From an uncultured Coriobacteriaceae bacterium (GTDB taxonomy: Bacteria; Actinomycetota; Coriobacteriia; Coriobacteriales; Eggerthellaceae): a DNA stretch of 59,216 nucleotides. The stretch spans positions 1 through 59,216 of the forward strand of contig UQDJ01000004.1 of NCBI GenBank assembly GCA_900539675.1, given 5' to 3'. Under the pieces are notes generated by a model. The model had not been told where the DNA came from. It was given only the letters and a program-made list of their open reading frames with translations, and searched no databases. The translations under genes and the position numbers were made by a program. Positions within the stretch are counted from its first letter, which is position 1, and each line of letters begins with the position of its first letter. Positions 34,910 to 44,037 of the stretch are shown one piece after another.

Positions 34910-36337
34910 ATGACTGCAACAACAACGTATGACGTTACGGCAGAAGACCTAGAAGAATTCATCCACGCCAATTGGGACGCTTTTCTTCGCGATGCCGCAA
35001 CGCTTATCGCAATAGATAGCTCCCTTGATGCCGATCGTGCTGTACCAGGTGCTCCGTTTGGGCCGGGGCCTCGTGCGGCACTCGATGCTACGCTTGCCAT
35101 TGCAAAGCGTTTTGGTATGGAGGTTTATGACGGTGATGGCTATGCCGGTTATGCCGATTTGCCCGGTACATCCGGTCAACAGCTTGGCGTTATTGGCCAT
35201 GTGGACGTGGTGCCCGCTGGTACTGGCTGGCTGTTTGAGCCTTTCAAATTGACGCGCCGTGACGAAGTTCTTATTGGCCGCGGTACGACCGATGATAAAA
35301 TTCCGGTCCTGACTGCTTTGTATGCATTGAAATTCTGGATCGACCGAGGTGTTTCTTTACACCATACGGTGCGTTTCATCTTTGGGTGCAATGAAGAAAA
35401 CGGCATGGGAGATGTTCCGTATTATCTCAAACATCACCAAGCGCCCGATTTTCTGTTTACTCCCGATGCTGAGTTTCCACTTGCCTATGGCGAAAAAGGC
35501 CTTTTCGGTGCAACGTTTAAAGTAAACGTGGGAGAGGGCACACTTGTTGAATTCGAAGGCGGTACTGCAACTAACGCGGTGCCGGCTTTAGCACATGCAG
35601 TGCTTGCCGTTGATCCGGCCGAGTTACCACGAGCTGAACACATCGATATTGATATATGCGAAGGGGGCAGCTTAGTTGTTGCCAATGGTGTGGGAGGTCA
35701 TGCTTCGTTTCCTGAAGGGACACGCAACGCTATTGGTCTTTTGGCTGATTACCTAGCGCATGCCGGAGTGTGCAGCGATTCCGAGATCGCATTTATGACG
35801 GTGCTTGCCGCTATGGCCAACGAGGTGGATGGTGCGACGGTTGGCGTTGTGGTAAGCGACGATGATTTTGGCGCATTGACCAGCGTTATTGGCATGGCAC
35901 GAAAAGAGGGCGAATATTTCGAATTTACTGATGATGTTCGTTTTCCTACGGCGATCACTGGCGAAAAACTGGCAGATGCTTACACGGCTTATGCCAAAAA
36001 GATTGGCGCTGAAGTAGAGATTACCCGCAATCAGGAACCGTTTATCGTGGATCCTCATACGGCACCCATTCAAGCGCTCATGAGCGCCTATGAAGAAGTG
36101 ACAGGCGTGGAAACTCATCCTTTCACAATTGGCGGTGCTACGTATGCACGCGAATTTCCCCATGCAGTAAGTTTTGGTCCTGCTGATCCAGGTGCGGTGC
36201 CCATTCCGAAATGGGTTGGCGCTATGCATGGTGCCGATGAAGGTGTTCCGGAAGAGGCGGTACGTCATGCAATGCGCATTTATATTCGCGCATTCGGAAA
36301 TGTGGCGCAGGTAAAGGATCTTCGCAAAGCTCAATAA
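34910..36337 (+). CDS. PepV/Sapep-like M20 dipeptidase
   Basis: 475 residues. Zn dipeptidase of clan MH. The metal and catalytic motifs are all there: GHVDVVP (first His and the catalytic Asp), GRGTTDDK (bridging Asp), GCNEENGMGD (catalytic Glu-Glu), TPDAEFPLAYGEKG, and the C-terminal His in GGATYAREFPHAVSFGP. A lid domain is inserted between about residues 195 and 390. Length (about 470) fits PepV. GAGGGG precedes the ATG. A Zn cofactor and broad dipeptide substrate range are likely from the family. It is a single gene, divergent from the ABC-2 operon. Confidence 0.92.
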   Translation: MTATTTYDVTAEDLEEFIHANWDAFLRDAATLIAIDSSLDADRAVPGAPFGPGPRAALDATLAIAKRFGMEVYDGDGYAGYADLPGTSGQQLGVIGHVDVVPAGTGWLFEPFKLTRRDEVLIGRGTTDDKIPVLTALYALKFWIDRGVSLHHTVRFIFGCNEENGMGDVPYYLKHHQAPDFLFTPDAEFPLAYGEKGLFGATFKVNVGEGTLVEFEGGTATNAVPALAHAVLAVDPAELPRAEHIDIDICEGGSLVVANGVGGHASFPEGTRNAIGLLADYLAHAGVCSDSEIAFMTVLAAMANEVDGATVGVVVSDDDFGALTSVIGMARKEGEYFEFTDDVRFPTAITGEKLADAYTAYAKKIGAEVEITRNQEPFIVDPHTAPIQALMSAYEEVTGVETHPFTIGGATYAREFPHAVSFGPADPGAVPIPKWVGAMHGADEGVPEEAVRHAMRIYIRAFGNVAQVKDLRKAQ

Positions 36338-36365
36338 CGGATAGCGCATCAAAGCGCAGCGCAAT

Positions 36366-36486
36366 AATAGATGGCCTTGCAAAATAGATGGCCTTGCAAC
36401 GACTAATCTATCAGCAGCTCGTTATTATCCAATAACAGCTCGTTACCATTTAACAGCAGCTCGTTATCGTCTAATAACAGCTCATT
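36366..36486. repeat. Two tandem repeats in the convergent gap after the dipeptidase
   Basis: First, a 17-bp unit (AATAGATGGCCTTGCAA) occurs twice at 36366-36399. Then about four copies of a 20-22 bp unit with core CAGCTCGTTA and interspersed ATTAT or CCAATAA run from about 36412 to 36486. The whole gap (36338-36499) is thus mostly repeat. It ends about 14 bp before the PHP gene stop. Confidence 0.8.
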
Positions 36487-36499
36487 AAAGGGCGCGCGC

Positions 36500-37411
36500 T
36501 TATAGTTCTGCAAGCGAAATGCTTCGCCAGCCACCCTGTGCGCACGGGGCATCAATGCTTTGGTATCCGACGCTTTTGGCATAGTGATAGGCATCGAGAA
36601 TATGAGCGCCTATGCGCGAGGCGTGATGCGCATCCGAACCGACGGTGAGCGGAACGCCTGCCTGGTAAAATGCTTCCAGCAAGGGACGGGCAGGATAGAA
36701 ATCACTAAATCCTTTCAGGAGCCCGGCTGTATTTATTTCCACATGAACACCACCTTCTTTGGCGGCGTGTGCCATATCTTTATACAAGGGAGCAAGATCA
36801 CACGTGGGTGTGAATCCCTCGGCGCTCATAAGACGCGGCAGATCGGGGTGTGCCATGGAGTCGAAAAGGCCACTGGTAGCAGCAGCGCACCATTCAGCTG
36901 TATAGAGCTTCCAAACGCCATTGGCACCGAGCTCTTTCCAGATGCGCATATCTTCATTCCAATCGATGGCCTTCTGCTTGAGGTAATGGACCGATCCCAG
37001 CAAAAAAGTGGCATCACCTGTGGTTTGTGCTAAATCTTTTGCACAACCGTGGTACCAATCAGCTTCAAGGCCATGAACGATTTCCAGGGAAGGGAATTCG
37101 TCTCGTGCCTGGCGAATGGCCGCTGCGTATTCGGGCAGGCGGGATTCCTCAATTGATGCGTCTACGAAATCAGGACGCCCCCAATGATCGGTGCATACAA
37201 GCGTACTTATACCTGCCGCCAATGCTGCTCGAGCATTTTCTTCGAAGGTACTTTTGCCGTCAGAAAATATGGTGTGGGTGTGACAGTCAGCAAGTCGCAG
37301 GGCAGAGGCAGCGCGCACGGGTTCAGCAGTGCTTGTCCTTTGAAGCGATTGCATTTCGAAGCGTGCCGATGCTTTTGTGTTGTTGAAGGTCGTTTCGTTG
37401 TTGTGATTCAT
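36500..37411 (-). CDS. PHP-domain phosphatase (histidinol-phosphatase type)
   Basis: 303 residues. The PHP metal ligands are visible: HTHTIFSDG, CTDHWG, a Glu in IVHGLEADWY, LGSVHYL, DSMAHPDLPRL and VGSDAHHASR. This is the HisK/HisJ class that dephosphorylates L-histidinol phosphate. No other his gene is nearby, so the true substrate is open. ATG 37411 is chosen for AGGA seven bases upstream. A longer frame to 37552 would be made largely of a 35-bp tandem repeat and is unlikely to be coding. Confidence 0.85.
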   Translation of the reverse strand: MNHNNETTFNNTKASARFEMQSLQRTSTAEPVRAASALRLADCHTHTIFSDGKSTFEENARAALAAGISTLVCTDHWGRPDFVDASIEESRLPEYAAAIRQARDEFPSLEIVHGLEADWYHGCAKDLAQTTGDATFLLGSVHYLKQKAIDWNEDMRIWKELGANGVWKLYTAEWCAAATSGLFDSMAHPDLPRLMSAEGFTPTCDLAPLYKDMAHAAKEGGVHVEINTAGLLKGFSDFYPARPLLEAFYQAGVPLTVGSDAHHASRIGAHILDAYHYAKSVGYQSIDAPCAQGGWRSISLAEL

Positions 37412-37418
37412 GACGCGT

Positions 37419-37545
37419 TCCTGTTGTGCTTTTGGTATGCGAGCTTGACGTGCTCCTGTTGTGCTTTTGGTATGCGAGCTTGACGTGCTCCTGTTGTACT
37501 CCTGGTATGCGAGCCTTATGCACTTCTGATATGTGAGCCTGCTTT
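37419..37545. repeat. 35-bp tandem repeat upstream of the PHP gene
   Basis: Copies start at 37419, 37454 and 37489, with a degenerate fourth near 37521. The core is CTGTTGTGCTTTTGGTATGC followed by GAGCTTGACGTGC. It lies in the presumed leader of the PHP gene on the minus strand and includes its ribosome site region. Confidence 0.85.
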
Positions 37546-37883
37546 TCTGCATTCAATCTAGCAGCTTTACTCCAAAGTGAAGTTCTGAAATGCATTAAAA
37601 CAATAACCCACCGCACTGAGAGGGTAGCTGGAAGAGGGCAGTCAAAACGGGAGTGTATGATTGCAGCGATTCCAGATAGAGCAATCTGGTTGTATGGCAT
37701 ATGGAAAGATGACATATGGACAGATGGTATATAGATGGTGGTAGCTATGGTGGCGTCATATTTGAGCACTATGAATGTAACAACCAGATGAAACAGAGCT
37801 TGCTATCTTGTGCTAAAGTGCGTGTTTTCGTATAACCCTAGAGGGAATTCATTTGAGAGAGCTTCAGATATAAAAGGAAATAC

Positions 37884-38672
37884 ATGCCGCACAGAAAAGC
37901 AAAAGATCCATCCAACGCGAAAATAAAGACCAAAGTAAAACGTCAGTTTGAAACGTCAGAGGCGGCGAAAACAAATCATTTGGTTCCGCGCACCCTCATT
38001 TATGCAGGCGGTGTTTTGCTCAATGCGTTTGGTGTGGTTCTCAATACGCGTTGTGCGATGGGCGCTTCAACGGTAAATTGCATCCCTTTTGTGTTTAGTG
38101 AAGCAACGGGTATTACCCTTGGGCAAGGATGCATCATTCTGTATGCCCTTGATATTGTTATTCAGATCATCGTTTTCCATAAGTTTACGGTGCGCATGGC
38201 GTTGCAAATCCCTTTTTCCTTCTTGTTCGGCGCATTGGTGGATGCCTATGACAGCTTGATTAGCGGCGGTATTCTGTGGTTCTTCCAAGATCCGGGTATC
38301 GGCATGGGTACTTTTATGTTGCTGCTTGGCATTATCTGCACCGGCACTGGCGTGAGCATGATGATGAGTATGAATTATGTGCCTAATCCGCCTGATGGGT
38401 GCACACAAGCGGTGTGCAAGTTGACCGGACTGCCCTTTGGGCGTGGCAAGTGGCTTAATGATGGTATTCGCTTAGTGTTCGCTTGTGGTTTGGGTCTCGT
38501 TCTTGTGGGACAGATTATTGGCGTGGGCATCGGCACGGTTTTGTGCGTATTTACGATTGGCAATGTCTGTCAGTTTGTTGATGATCATGTAGGGCGCTGG
38601 TATCGCAAAGTGTATAACCCTATGGGTATTGTTGATAAGCCCAAAGTGACTCGTCAACGTGCTGCAGAGTAG
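37884..38672 (+). CDS. YczE/YyaS/YitT-type (DUF6198-like) membrane protein
   Basis: 262 residues: about 30 hydrophilic residues, five to six membrane helices and a basic tail. The family has a GVVLNTRCAMGASTVNCIP segment in helix 1-2, as here. Function unknown; members often lie next to amino acid or peptide synthesis clusters. AAAGGAA precedes the ATG. It is flanked by the divergent PHP gene and a convergent small gene. Confidence 0.83.
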   Translation: MPHRKAKDPSNAKIKTKVKRQFETSEAAKTNHLVPRTLIYAGGVLLNAFGVVLNTRCAMGASTVNCIPFVFSEATGITLGQGCIILYALDIVIQIIVFHKFTVRMALQIPFSFLFGALVDAYDSLISGGILWFFQDPGIGMGTFMLLLGIICTGTGVSMMMSMNYVPNPPDGCTQAVCKLTGLPFGRGKWLNDGIRLVFACGLGLVLVGQIIGVGIGTVLCVFTIGNVCQFVDDHVGRWYRKVYNPMGIVDKPKVTRQRAAE

Positions 38673-38725
38673 TCTGTGGCATTATCTGTGAAGTATCTGC
38701 AGAGCGGTTTATCTATCCTGACGCT

Positions 38726-39106
38726 TTAGGTATGAGGGTTCTTTTTTATATCACCCAGATGCCTATCGGCAATATCAGCTTTAGCTTCGGCATTTGATTC
38801 ATTGATTTGCGCTGCTTTGCGCAAGGCGTCTTGTGCTTTTGATTCGTAGCTAGTGACAAGCTGGCGGTGGACCACGCGAATAAGATCGTCGGTGTTCATT
38901 GGCGACTTCGTGGTGTTCTTGGCATCTTTTCGAGCTGTTGCGTATTCGTCTTCGATTTCTTGCGCCCAGGCATCCATCTTGGCCTCTGTGTTGCTTTTAA
39001 TGCCGAACAGCGTACGTCCGCTGGAAATCATAGGATGTTCGTTACCGCTTGCCTCGGCATTGAGGAGGTGCGCGATGCGCTGCCATCTTTGTTCAAAATC
39101 GCTCAT
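38726..39106 (-). CDS. Conserved hypothetical protein
   Basis: 126 residues, mostly helical and charged (MSDFEQRWQRIAHLLNA start, AKADIADRHLGDIKKNP end). I recognise no domain and no signal peptide. ATG 39106 is chosen although no ribosome site is clear; a GTG at 39127 is possible. It is divergent from gltB with 264 bp between them. Confidence 0.6.
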   Translation of the reverse strand: MSDFEQRWQRIAHLLNAEASGNEHPMISSGRTLFGIKSNTEAKMDAWAQEIEDEYATARKDAKNTTKSPMNTDDLIRVVHRQLVTSYESKAQDALRKAAQINESNAEAKADIADRHLGDIKKNPHT

Positions 39107-39291
39107 AGCATCATTGTAGCGCAGCACATATCTCGCTCATATCGTCATTGCAGCGCAGCGCATTTTTGTTCCTTTCGTTTCACGACTTTTAATGTCCTGT
39201 TTCGTGCGTGTTACTTCTGCCTGGTCACAATGAGGGAGTACCAGAAAAGGTATTACAAATAATGCTGGATTCTAAACCCAAAGCTGAACTG

Positions 39292-39336
39292 ATCCGGTTT
39301 AGCTTCGCGGCATATCGCTGCGGTCGTTAAACGGAT
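39292..39336 (+). promoter_or_regulatory. Two-tier hairpin in the gltB leader
   Basis: ATCCGGTTTA (39292-39301) pairs with TAAACGGAT (39328-39336) with one bulge. Inside, CGCGGC (39306-39311) pairs with GCTGCG (39317-39322). It ends 34 nt before the gltB start codon, so it could affect transcription or translation of gltBD. No known riboswitch is recognised. Confidence 0.45.
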
Positions 39337-39370
39337 TTATAACGTATACAAAGACGAGGAGAGTACGCAT

Positions 39371-42300
39371 ATGGTTGATCAAGAAGCGCCTGCATGTCCG
39401 GCGGCTCCACGCCAGCGGGGGCTGTATCGTCCTGAATTCGAACATGATGCTTGCGGTATTGGCGCTATGGCCCATCTCAAGGGTAAGCGAACTCATCAGA
39501 TGGTCGATGATGCGCTGTCCGTGTTGGTTAACTTGGAGCATCGTGGCGGCAAAGGCCTAGAGCGTAACACGGGTGATGGTGCTGGTATTTTGTTCCAAAT
39601 TCCGCATCATTTTTTCCGCAAGGAAGCGCAGAAATATAGTCATCTGTTACCCGATGAAGGCGACTATGGTGTGGCAATGCTGTTTTTCCCGCAGGATAAA
39701 GCAGGCGTTGCTGTAGCGAAGCGCATCTTCGAAGAAGGGTGCGCTGAAACAGGTTTGCGTCTGTTGTTCTGGCGCGAAGTTCCTATTGATCCTCACGATT
39801 TGGGTTCAACAGCTCGTGCATGCATGCCTACTATTTTGCAAGCCTTTGTGGCGCGTCCTCATGATGTTCAGCGTGGCAACGATTTTGAACGTCGCTTGTA
39901 TGTATGCCGCCGCAAGGTAGAAAAGGCTGCCAAGGCTGAATATGCCCTGACGGATAAAATTTTCTACGTATGCTCGTTCTCTTCGCGCACCATTGTGTAC
40001 AAGGGCATGTTGGTGGCTACACAGATGCGCCGTTTCTATTTGGACTTATCCGATGCCGCTGTAAAAACGTCTATTGCTCTGGTTCATTCGCGCTACTCCA
40101 CCAACACCACGCCTTCGTGGGAGCGCGCTCATCCGAATCGTTACCTTATTCATAATGGCGAAATTAATACCCTTAAGGGCAATGTGAATTGGATTCGTGC
40201 CCGCGAACCCAATCTGTATTCGCCGGTGTTGGGTGAAGATTTGCAGGCGGTTCTTCCTATCATTAATAAGGAAGGCTCCGACTCGGCAATTTTGGATAAC
40301 GTGCTTGAATTTTTGGTCATGAATGGTCGCGATATGTCGCGTGCGGTATCCATGTTGGTGCCTGAGCCGTGGGATAAAAACCCGAACCTGCCCGCGCGCC
40401 GTCGTGCGTATGACGAATACCAGTCTATGTTGATGGAACCGTGGGATGGTCCTGCGGCGCTTGCCTATACCGATGGCGTTACCCTTGGTGCTGCTCTCGA
40501 TCGCAACGGCCTTCGTCCTGCACGCTATTATGTGACCCGCGATGATCGCTTCATTTTGTCCAGCGAGGCGGGATCTATTGAAGTTGATCCGTCCAATATT
40601 TTGGTTGCTGGATGCTTGGGTCCTGGTGAACGTGTGGAAATTGATCCTAAGACTCATCGTGTGATCTGGAATGATGAGATTTGTGATCGCTATGCCAAGG
40701 AAAAGCCATATGGCGAATGGATCCGCGAAGAAACTATCAACCTGGAAGACTTGGAAGATACTCCAGCGCATGCATCCCATTCTACCCAAGGGAAAGATTT
40801 CAGCGAGCAGACGCCATCAGAGGCGCGCGATACTCGCGTTCCCTTTACGACTCGCATGGCCAAGTTGGGCTATCACTGGGATGATGTCAATGAAGTTTTA
40901 CAGGCCATGGCAGAAAAGGGCGGTATACCGCTGGCATCCATGGGCATCGATGCTCCGCTGGCATGTCTTTCAAAGAAGAATCGCTCCTTCTTTGATTATT
41001 TCTATCAGCTCTTCGCTCAGGTGACCAATCCTCCTATTGATGCACTGCGCGAAACGTTGGTGACGTCTAGCGTTATGTATGTGGGCAACCACGGTAATTT
41101 GCTGGAGGACTGTCGCGATGCCTGCCATTTGGTGCGCTTGAAGCAGCCGCTTTTGAGCAAGGACGAATTTGACCGTCTGTGTGCTATTGATTGTGTGGGC
41201 TTTAAGGGTCAGCGTTTTTCGGCGACATATAAGCGCGAAGCCGGCGAACATGCGCTAGAAACTGCCCTTGAAAATTTGGCAAACGAAGTGGAAGAAGCGG
41301 TGCGAAGCGGCGTGAGCATTATTGTGCTGTCCGATCGTGCTGCTGCCGATGAAGTTCCTATTCCTTCGCTGTTGGCGCTTTCTGCTGTGCACAATCATCT
41401 GATTCGTGTGGGCAAGCGCACCTTTGCCGATATTATCGTGGAAACGGGCGACGCACTTTCCGCTCATGATTTTGCTGCCTTGGTGGGTTATTCTGCATCG
41501 GGTATTTATCCGTATATGGCTCATGAATGCATTGCCGATCTGGCGGCAAAGGGCGCTCTGGCGGTATCTGCCGAACAGGGCATTGCCAACTACAACAAGG
41601 CGGTCATGGCTGGCATCATGTCCATCATGTCTAAGATGGGTATCTCTACGGTGCAAAGCTATCATTCCGCTCAAATCTTTGAGGCGGTTGGTTTCAAGCA
41701 GGAATTTGTGGATAAGTATTTTGCGGGTACGGTGTCTCGCGTAGGTGGTCTAGGCGTCAACGAAATACAGCGTGAGGAAAACCAGCGTTATGACGAAGCT
41801 GTCGCTATTGAAAAGAGCCCAGCACCCGATCAACTTCCAACGCTTGGTTTGACAAAGTGGCGCCCACAAGGTGGCGAAGAGCACCTCATCGATCCTGAGA
41901 CTATTTACCTGTTGCAGCATGCCTGCCAGAAGGGCAGCTATGAAACCTTCAAGGAATACAGCGATCATCTTCATCAGAAGGGTCGTGCGGTTCGCTTGCG
42001 CGATCTGCTGGATTTCGTCACCGATCGCACGCCAGTTCCGCTTGATGAAGTGGAGCCTGCTTCCAACATCGTTAAGCGCTTCAATACGGGTGCTATGAGC
42101 TATGGCTCCATTTCTGAAGAGGCGCACAAATGCATGGCTATCGCTATGAACCGTTTGGGCGGTCGTTCGAACTCAGGCGAAGGCGGTGAAGATCCCCGTC
42201 GTGAAATGCCGCTGCCTAATGGCGATTCGGTCAACTCCGCTATTAAGCAGGTTGCATCTGGCCGCTTTGGCGTAACCAGCCGTTACTTGGTAAGCGCTAT

Positions 42301-44035
42301 CGAAATGCAGATCAAGATGGCTCAGGGTGCAAAGCCTGGTGAAGGCGGCCATTTGCCAGGCAAAAAGGTATATCCCTGGATTGCTGAGGCGCGTCGTTCG
42401 ACTCCAGGCATTGGTCTTATTTCTCCGCCGCCGCATCATGACATTTATTCCATCGAAGATTTGGCAGAACTCATCTTCGATTTAAAGAATGCTAACCGCA
42501 ATGCTCGCGTTTCGGTGAAGTTGGTATCTGAAGCGGGTGTTGGCACTATTGCAACGGGTGTTGCAAAGGGTGCTGCTGATAAAATTCTTATTTCTGGTCA
42601 TAATGGCGGCTCTGGCGCTGCCGCCCGCGACTCTATTTGGCATGCTGGTTTGCCGCTTGAGCTGGGTCTGGCAGAAACGCAGCAAACGCTGTTACAAAAC
42701 GGCTTGCGTTCGCGTGTTGTCCTGGAAGCTGACGGCAAACTGATGGACGGTAAAGATGTTGCGGTGGCCTGTCTGTTGGGCGCTGAAGAATTCGGCTTTG
42801 CGACTATGCCGTTGATTGCAATGGGATGCCTGATGCAGCGCGACTGTCAGCAGGATACCTGTCCGGCCGGCATTGCCACTCAGAATTGTCGTCTGCGCTG
42901 CCACTTCCACGGCAAGCCGGAATACGTTGAAAACTTTATGACGTATGTTGCCGAACAGATGCGCGAAGTAATGGCATCGCTGGGCTTCCGCACGGTAGAT
43001 GAAATGGTTGGTCATCCGGAATGCCTGCGTCAGGTAGAAGTTCCTGGTCATTGGAAGGCAAATCTGATCGACCTTACGCCGGTGCTAACTCCTGGTGTGT
43101 GCGAATTTGGTGCGCACATTCCTGGTGCTGCGGGCAAGCATTACCTGCCTGAAATGAAATACGATGTGGCATTGGATAAATCGCTTGATGCAACGCTGTT
43201 CCTGCCACTCTCCGAGCAGGCACGCCAGCACATGACGCCCGTTCATTTCCGTGCAGACATCACCAACGTCAACCGTTGCGTAGGTACGCTCTTGGGCTCT
43301 GAGGTAACCAAGGTTCATCCTGAAGGCTTACCCGATGGATCAATCATCATTGACTGCGAAGGTTCTGCAGGCCAGAGCTTCGGTGCATTTTTGCCGTCAG
43401 GCATCACGCTCAATGTGACGGGTGATGGTAATGACTATTTCGGCAAGGGCTTATCCGGCGGCGTAGTTTCGGTTCATCCGTCAGAGACGGCAACATTTAA
43501 GTACGATGAGAACACCATTATCGGCAACGTTGCCTTCTATGGTGCCACCAGTGGTCGTGGCTTTATTAACGGCCTGGCTGGTCAGCGCTTTGGCGTGCGC
43601 AATTCTGGCGCAACTATTGTGGCTGAAGGTGTTGGCAATCATGGTTGCGAATACATGACGGGTGGTGTGGCGCTCATCTTGGGCGAAGTTGGCCCCAACT
43701 TTGCAGCAGGCATGTCGGGAGGCGTGGCGTATGTGTACGATGCCAAGGGCACGCTGGATAGCCGCTGCAACAAAGATATGGTCAAAATTGAACAGCCGAC
43801 CAATGACGAGCTGGTCTCTATTCGTGAATTAATCGAAGAGCATGTCAGCTACACGGCAAGTCCGCGCGGCATCAAGATGCTCTACCAATTCGAACGTATT
43901 AAGAGTCGCTTCAAGAAGGTAATCCCAGTGGAATATGAACATGTCCTGTCCATTGTGGCTAAGGCTACAGCGGAAGGCAAATCGCATGAAGAAGCCATGG
44001 AAGAAGCTTTTGAAGTAGTAGGAAAGGGGAACTAG
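39371..44035 (+). CDS. gltB: Glutamate synthase, large subunit
   Basis: 1554 residues, the usual length. With GltD it makes glutamate from glutamine and 2-oxoglutarate. A 27-residue propeptide precedes Cys28 of DACGIGA, the class II amidotransferase nucleophile; cleavage there is expected from the family. Other segments: the amidotransferase domain with VHSRYSTNTTPSW and HNGEINT (to about 430), the central linker domain, the FMN synthase domain with GAMSYGSISEEAHKCMA and ISGHNGGSGA, the 3Fe-4S cysteines in MQRDCQQDTCPAGIATQNC, and the C-terminal beta-helix domain with GXXGG repeats. GAGGAG lies upstream and gltD follows by two bases. Confidence 0.97.
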   Translation: MVDQEAPACPAAPRQRGLYRPEFEHDACGIGAMAHLKGKRTHQMVDDALSVLVNLEHRGGKGLERNTGDGAGILFQIPHHFFRKEAQKYSHLLPDEGDYGVAMLFFPQDKAGVAVAKRIFEEGCAETGLRLLFWREVPIDPHDLGSTARACMPTILQAFVARPHDVQRGNDFERRLYVCRRKVEKAAKAEYALTDKIFYVCSFSSRTIVYKGMLVATQMRRFYLDLSDAAVKTSIALVHSRYSTNTTPSWERAHPNRYLIHNGEINTLKGNVNWIRAREPNLYSPVLGEDLQAVLPIINKEGSDSAILDNVLEFLVMNGRDMSRAVSMLVPEPWDKNPNLPARRRAYDEYQSMLMEPWDGPAALAYTDGVTLGAALDRNGLRPARYYVTRDDRFILSSEAGSIEVDPSNILVAGCLGPGERVEIDPKTHRVIWNDEICDRYAKEKPYGEWIREETINLEDLEDTPAHASHSTQGKDFSEQTPSEARDTRVPFTTRMAKLGYHWDDVNEVLQAMAEKGGIPLASMGIDAPLACLSKKNRSFFDYFYQLFAQVTNPPIDALRETLVTSSVMYVGNHGNLLEDCRDACHLVRLKQPLLSKDEFDRLCAIDCVGFKGQRFSATYKREAGEHALETALENLANEVEEAVRSGVSIIVLSDRAAADEVPIPSLLALSAVHNHLIRVGKRTFADIIVETGDALSAHDFAALVGYSASGIYPYMAHECIADLAAKGALAVSAEQGIANYNKAVMAGIMSIMSKMGISTVQSYHSAQIFEAVGFKQEFVDKYFAGTVSRVGGLGVNEIQREENQRYDEAVAIEKSPAPDQLPTLGLTKWRPQGGEEHLIDPETIYLLQHACQKGSYETFKEYSDHLHQKGRAVRLRDLLDFVTDRTPVPLDEVEPASNIVKRFNTGAMSYGSISEEAHKCMAIAMNRLGGRSNSGEGGEDPRREMPLPNGDSVNSAIKQVASGRFGVTSRYLVSAIEMQIKMAQGAKPGEGGHLPGKKVYPWIAEARRSTPGIGLISPPPHHDIYSIEDLAELIFDLKNANRNARVSVKLVSEAGVGTIATGVAKGAADKILISGHNGGSGAAARDSIWHAGLPLELGLAETQQTLLQNGLRSRVVLEADGKLMDGKDVAVACLLGAEEFGFATMPLIAMGCLMQRDCQQDTCPAGIATQNCRLRCHFHGKPEYVENFMTYVAEQMREVMASLGFRTVDEMVGHPECLRQVEVPGHWKANLIDLTPVLTPGVCEFGAHIPGAAGKHYLPEMKYDVALDKSLDATLFLPLSEQARQHMTPVHFRADITNVNRCVGTLLGSEVTKVHPEGLPDGSIIIDCEGSAGQSFGAFLPSGITLNVTGDGNDYFGKGLSGGVVSVHPSETATFKYDENTIIGNVAFYGATSGRGFINGLAGQRFGVRNSGATIVAEGVGNHGCEYMTGGVALILGEVGPNFAAGMSGGVAYVYDAKGTLDSRCNKDMVKIEQPTNDELVSIRELIEEHVSYTASPRGIKMLYQFERIKSRFKKVIPVEYEHVLSIVAKATAEGKSHEEAMEEAFEVVGKGN

Positions 44036-44037
44036 TC

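Noticed and set aside
37419..37545. CRISPR-like array (regular 35-bp spacing)
   Set aside because: The copies are directly adjacent with no unique spacers and no cas genes in the window, so it is a simple tandem repeat.
37412..37552. N-terminal extension of the PHP protein
   Set aside because: It is encoded by a 35-bp tandem repeat and the internal ATG at 37411 has a good AGGA site, so the extension is probably untranslated.
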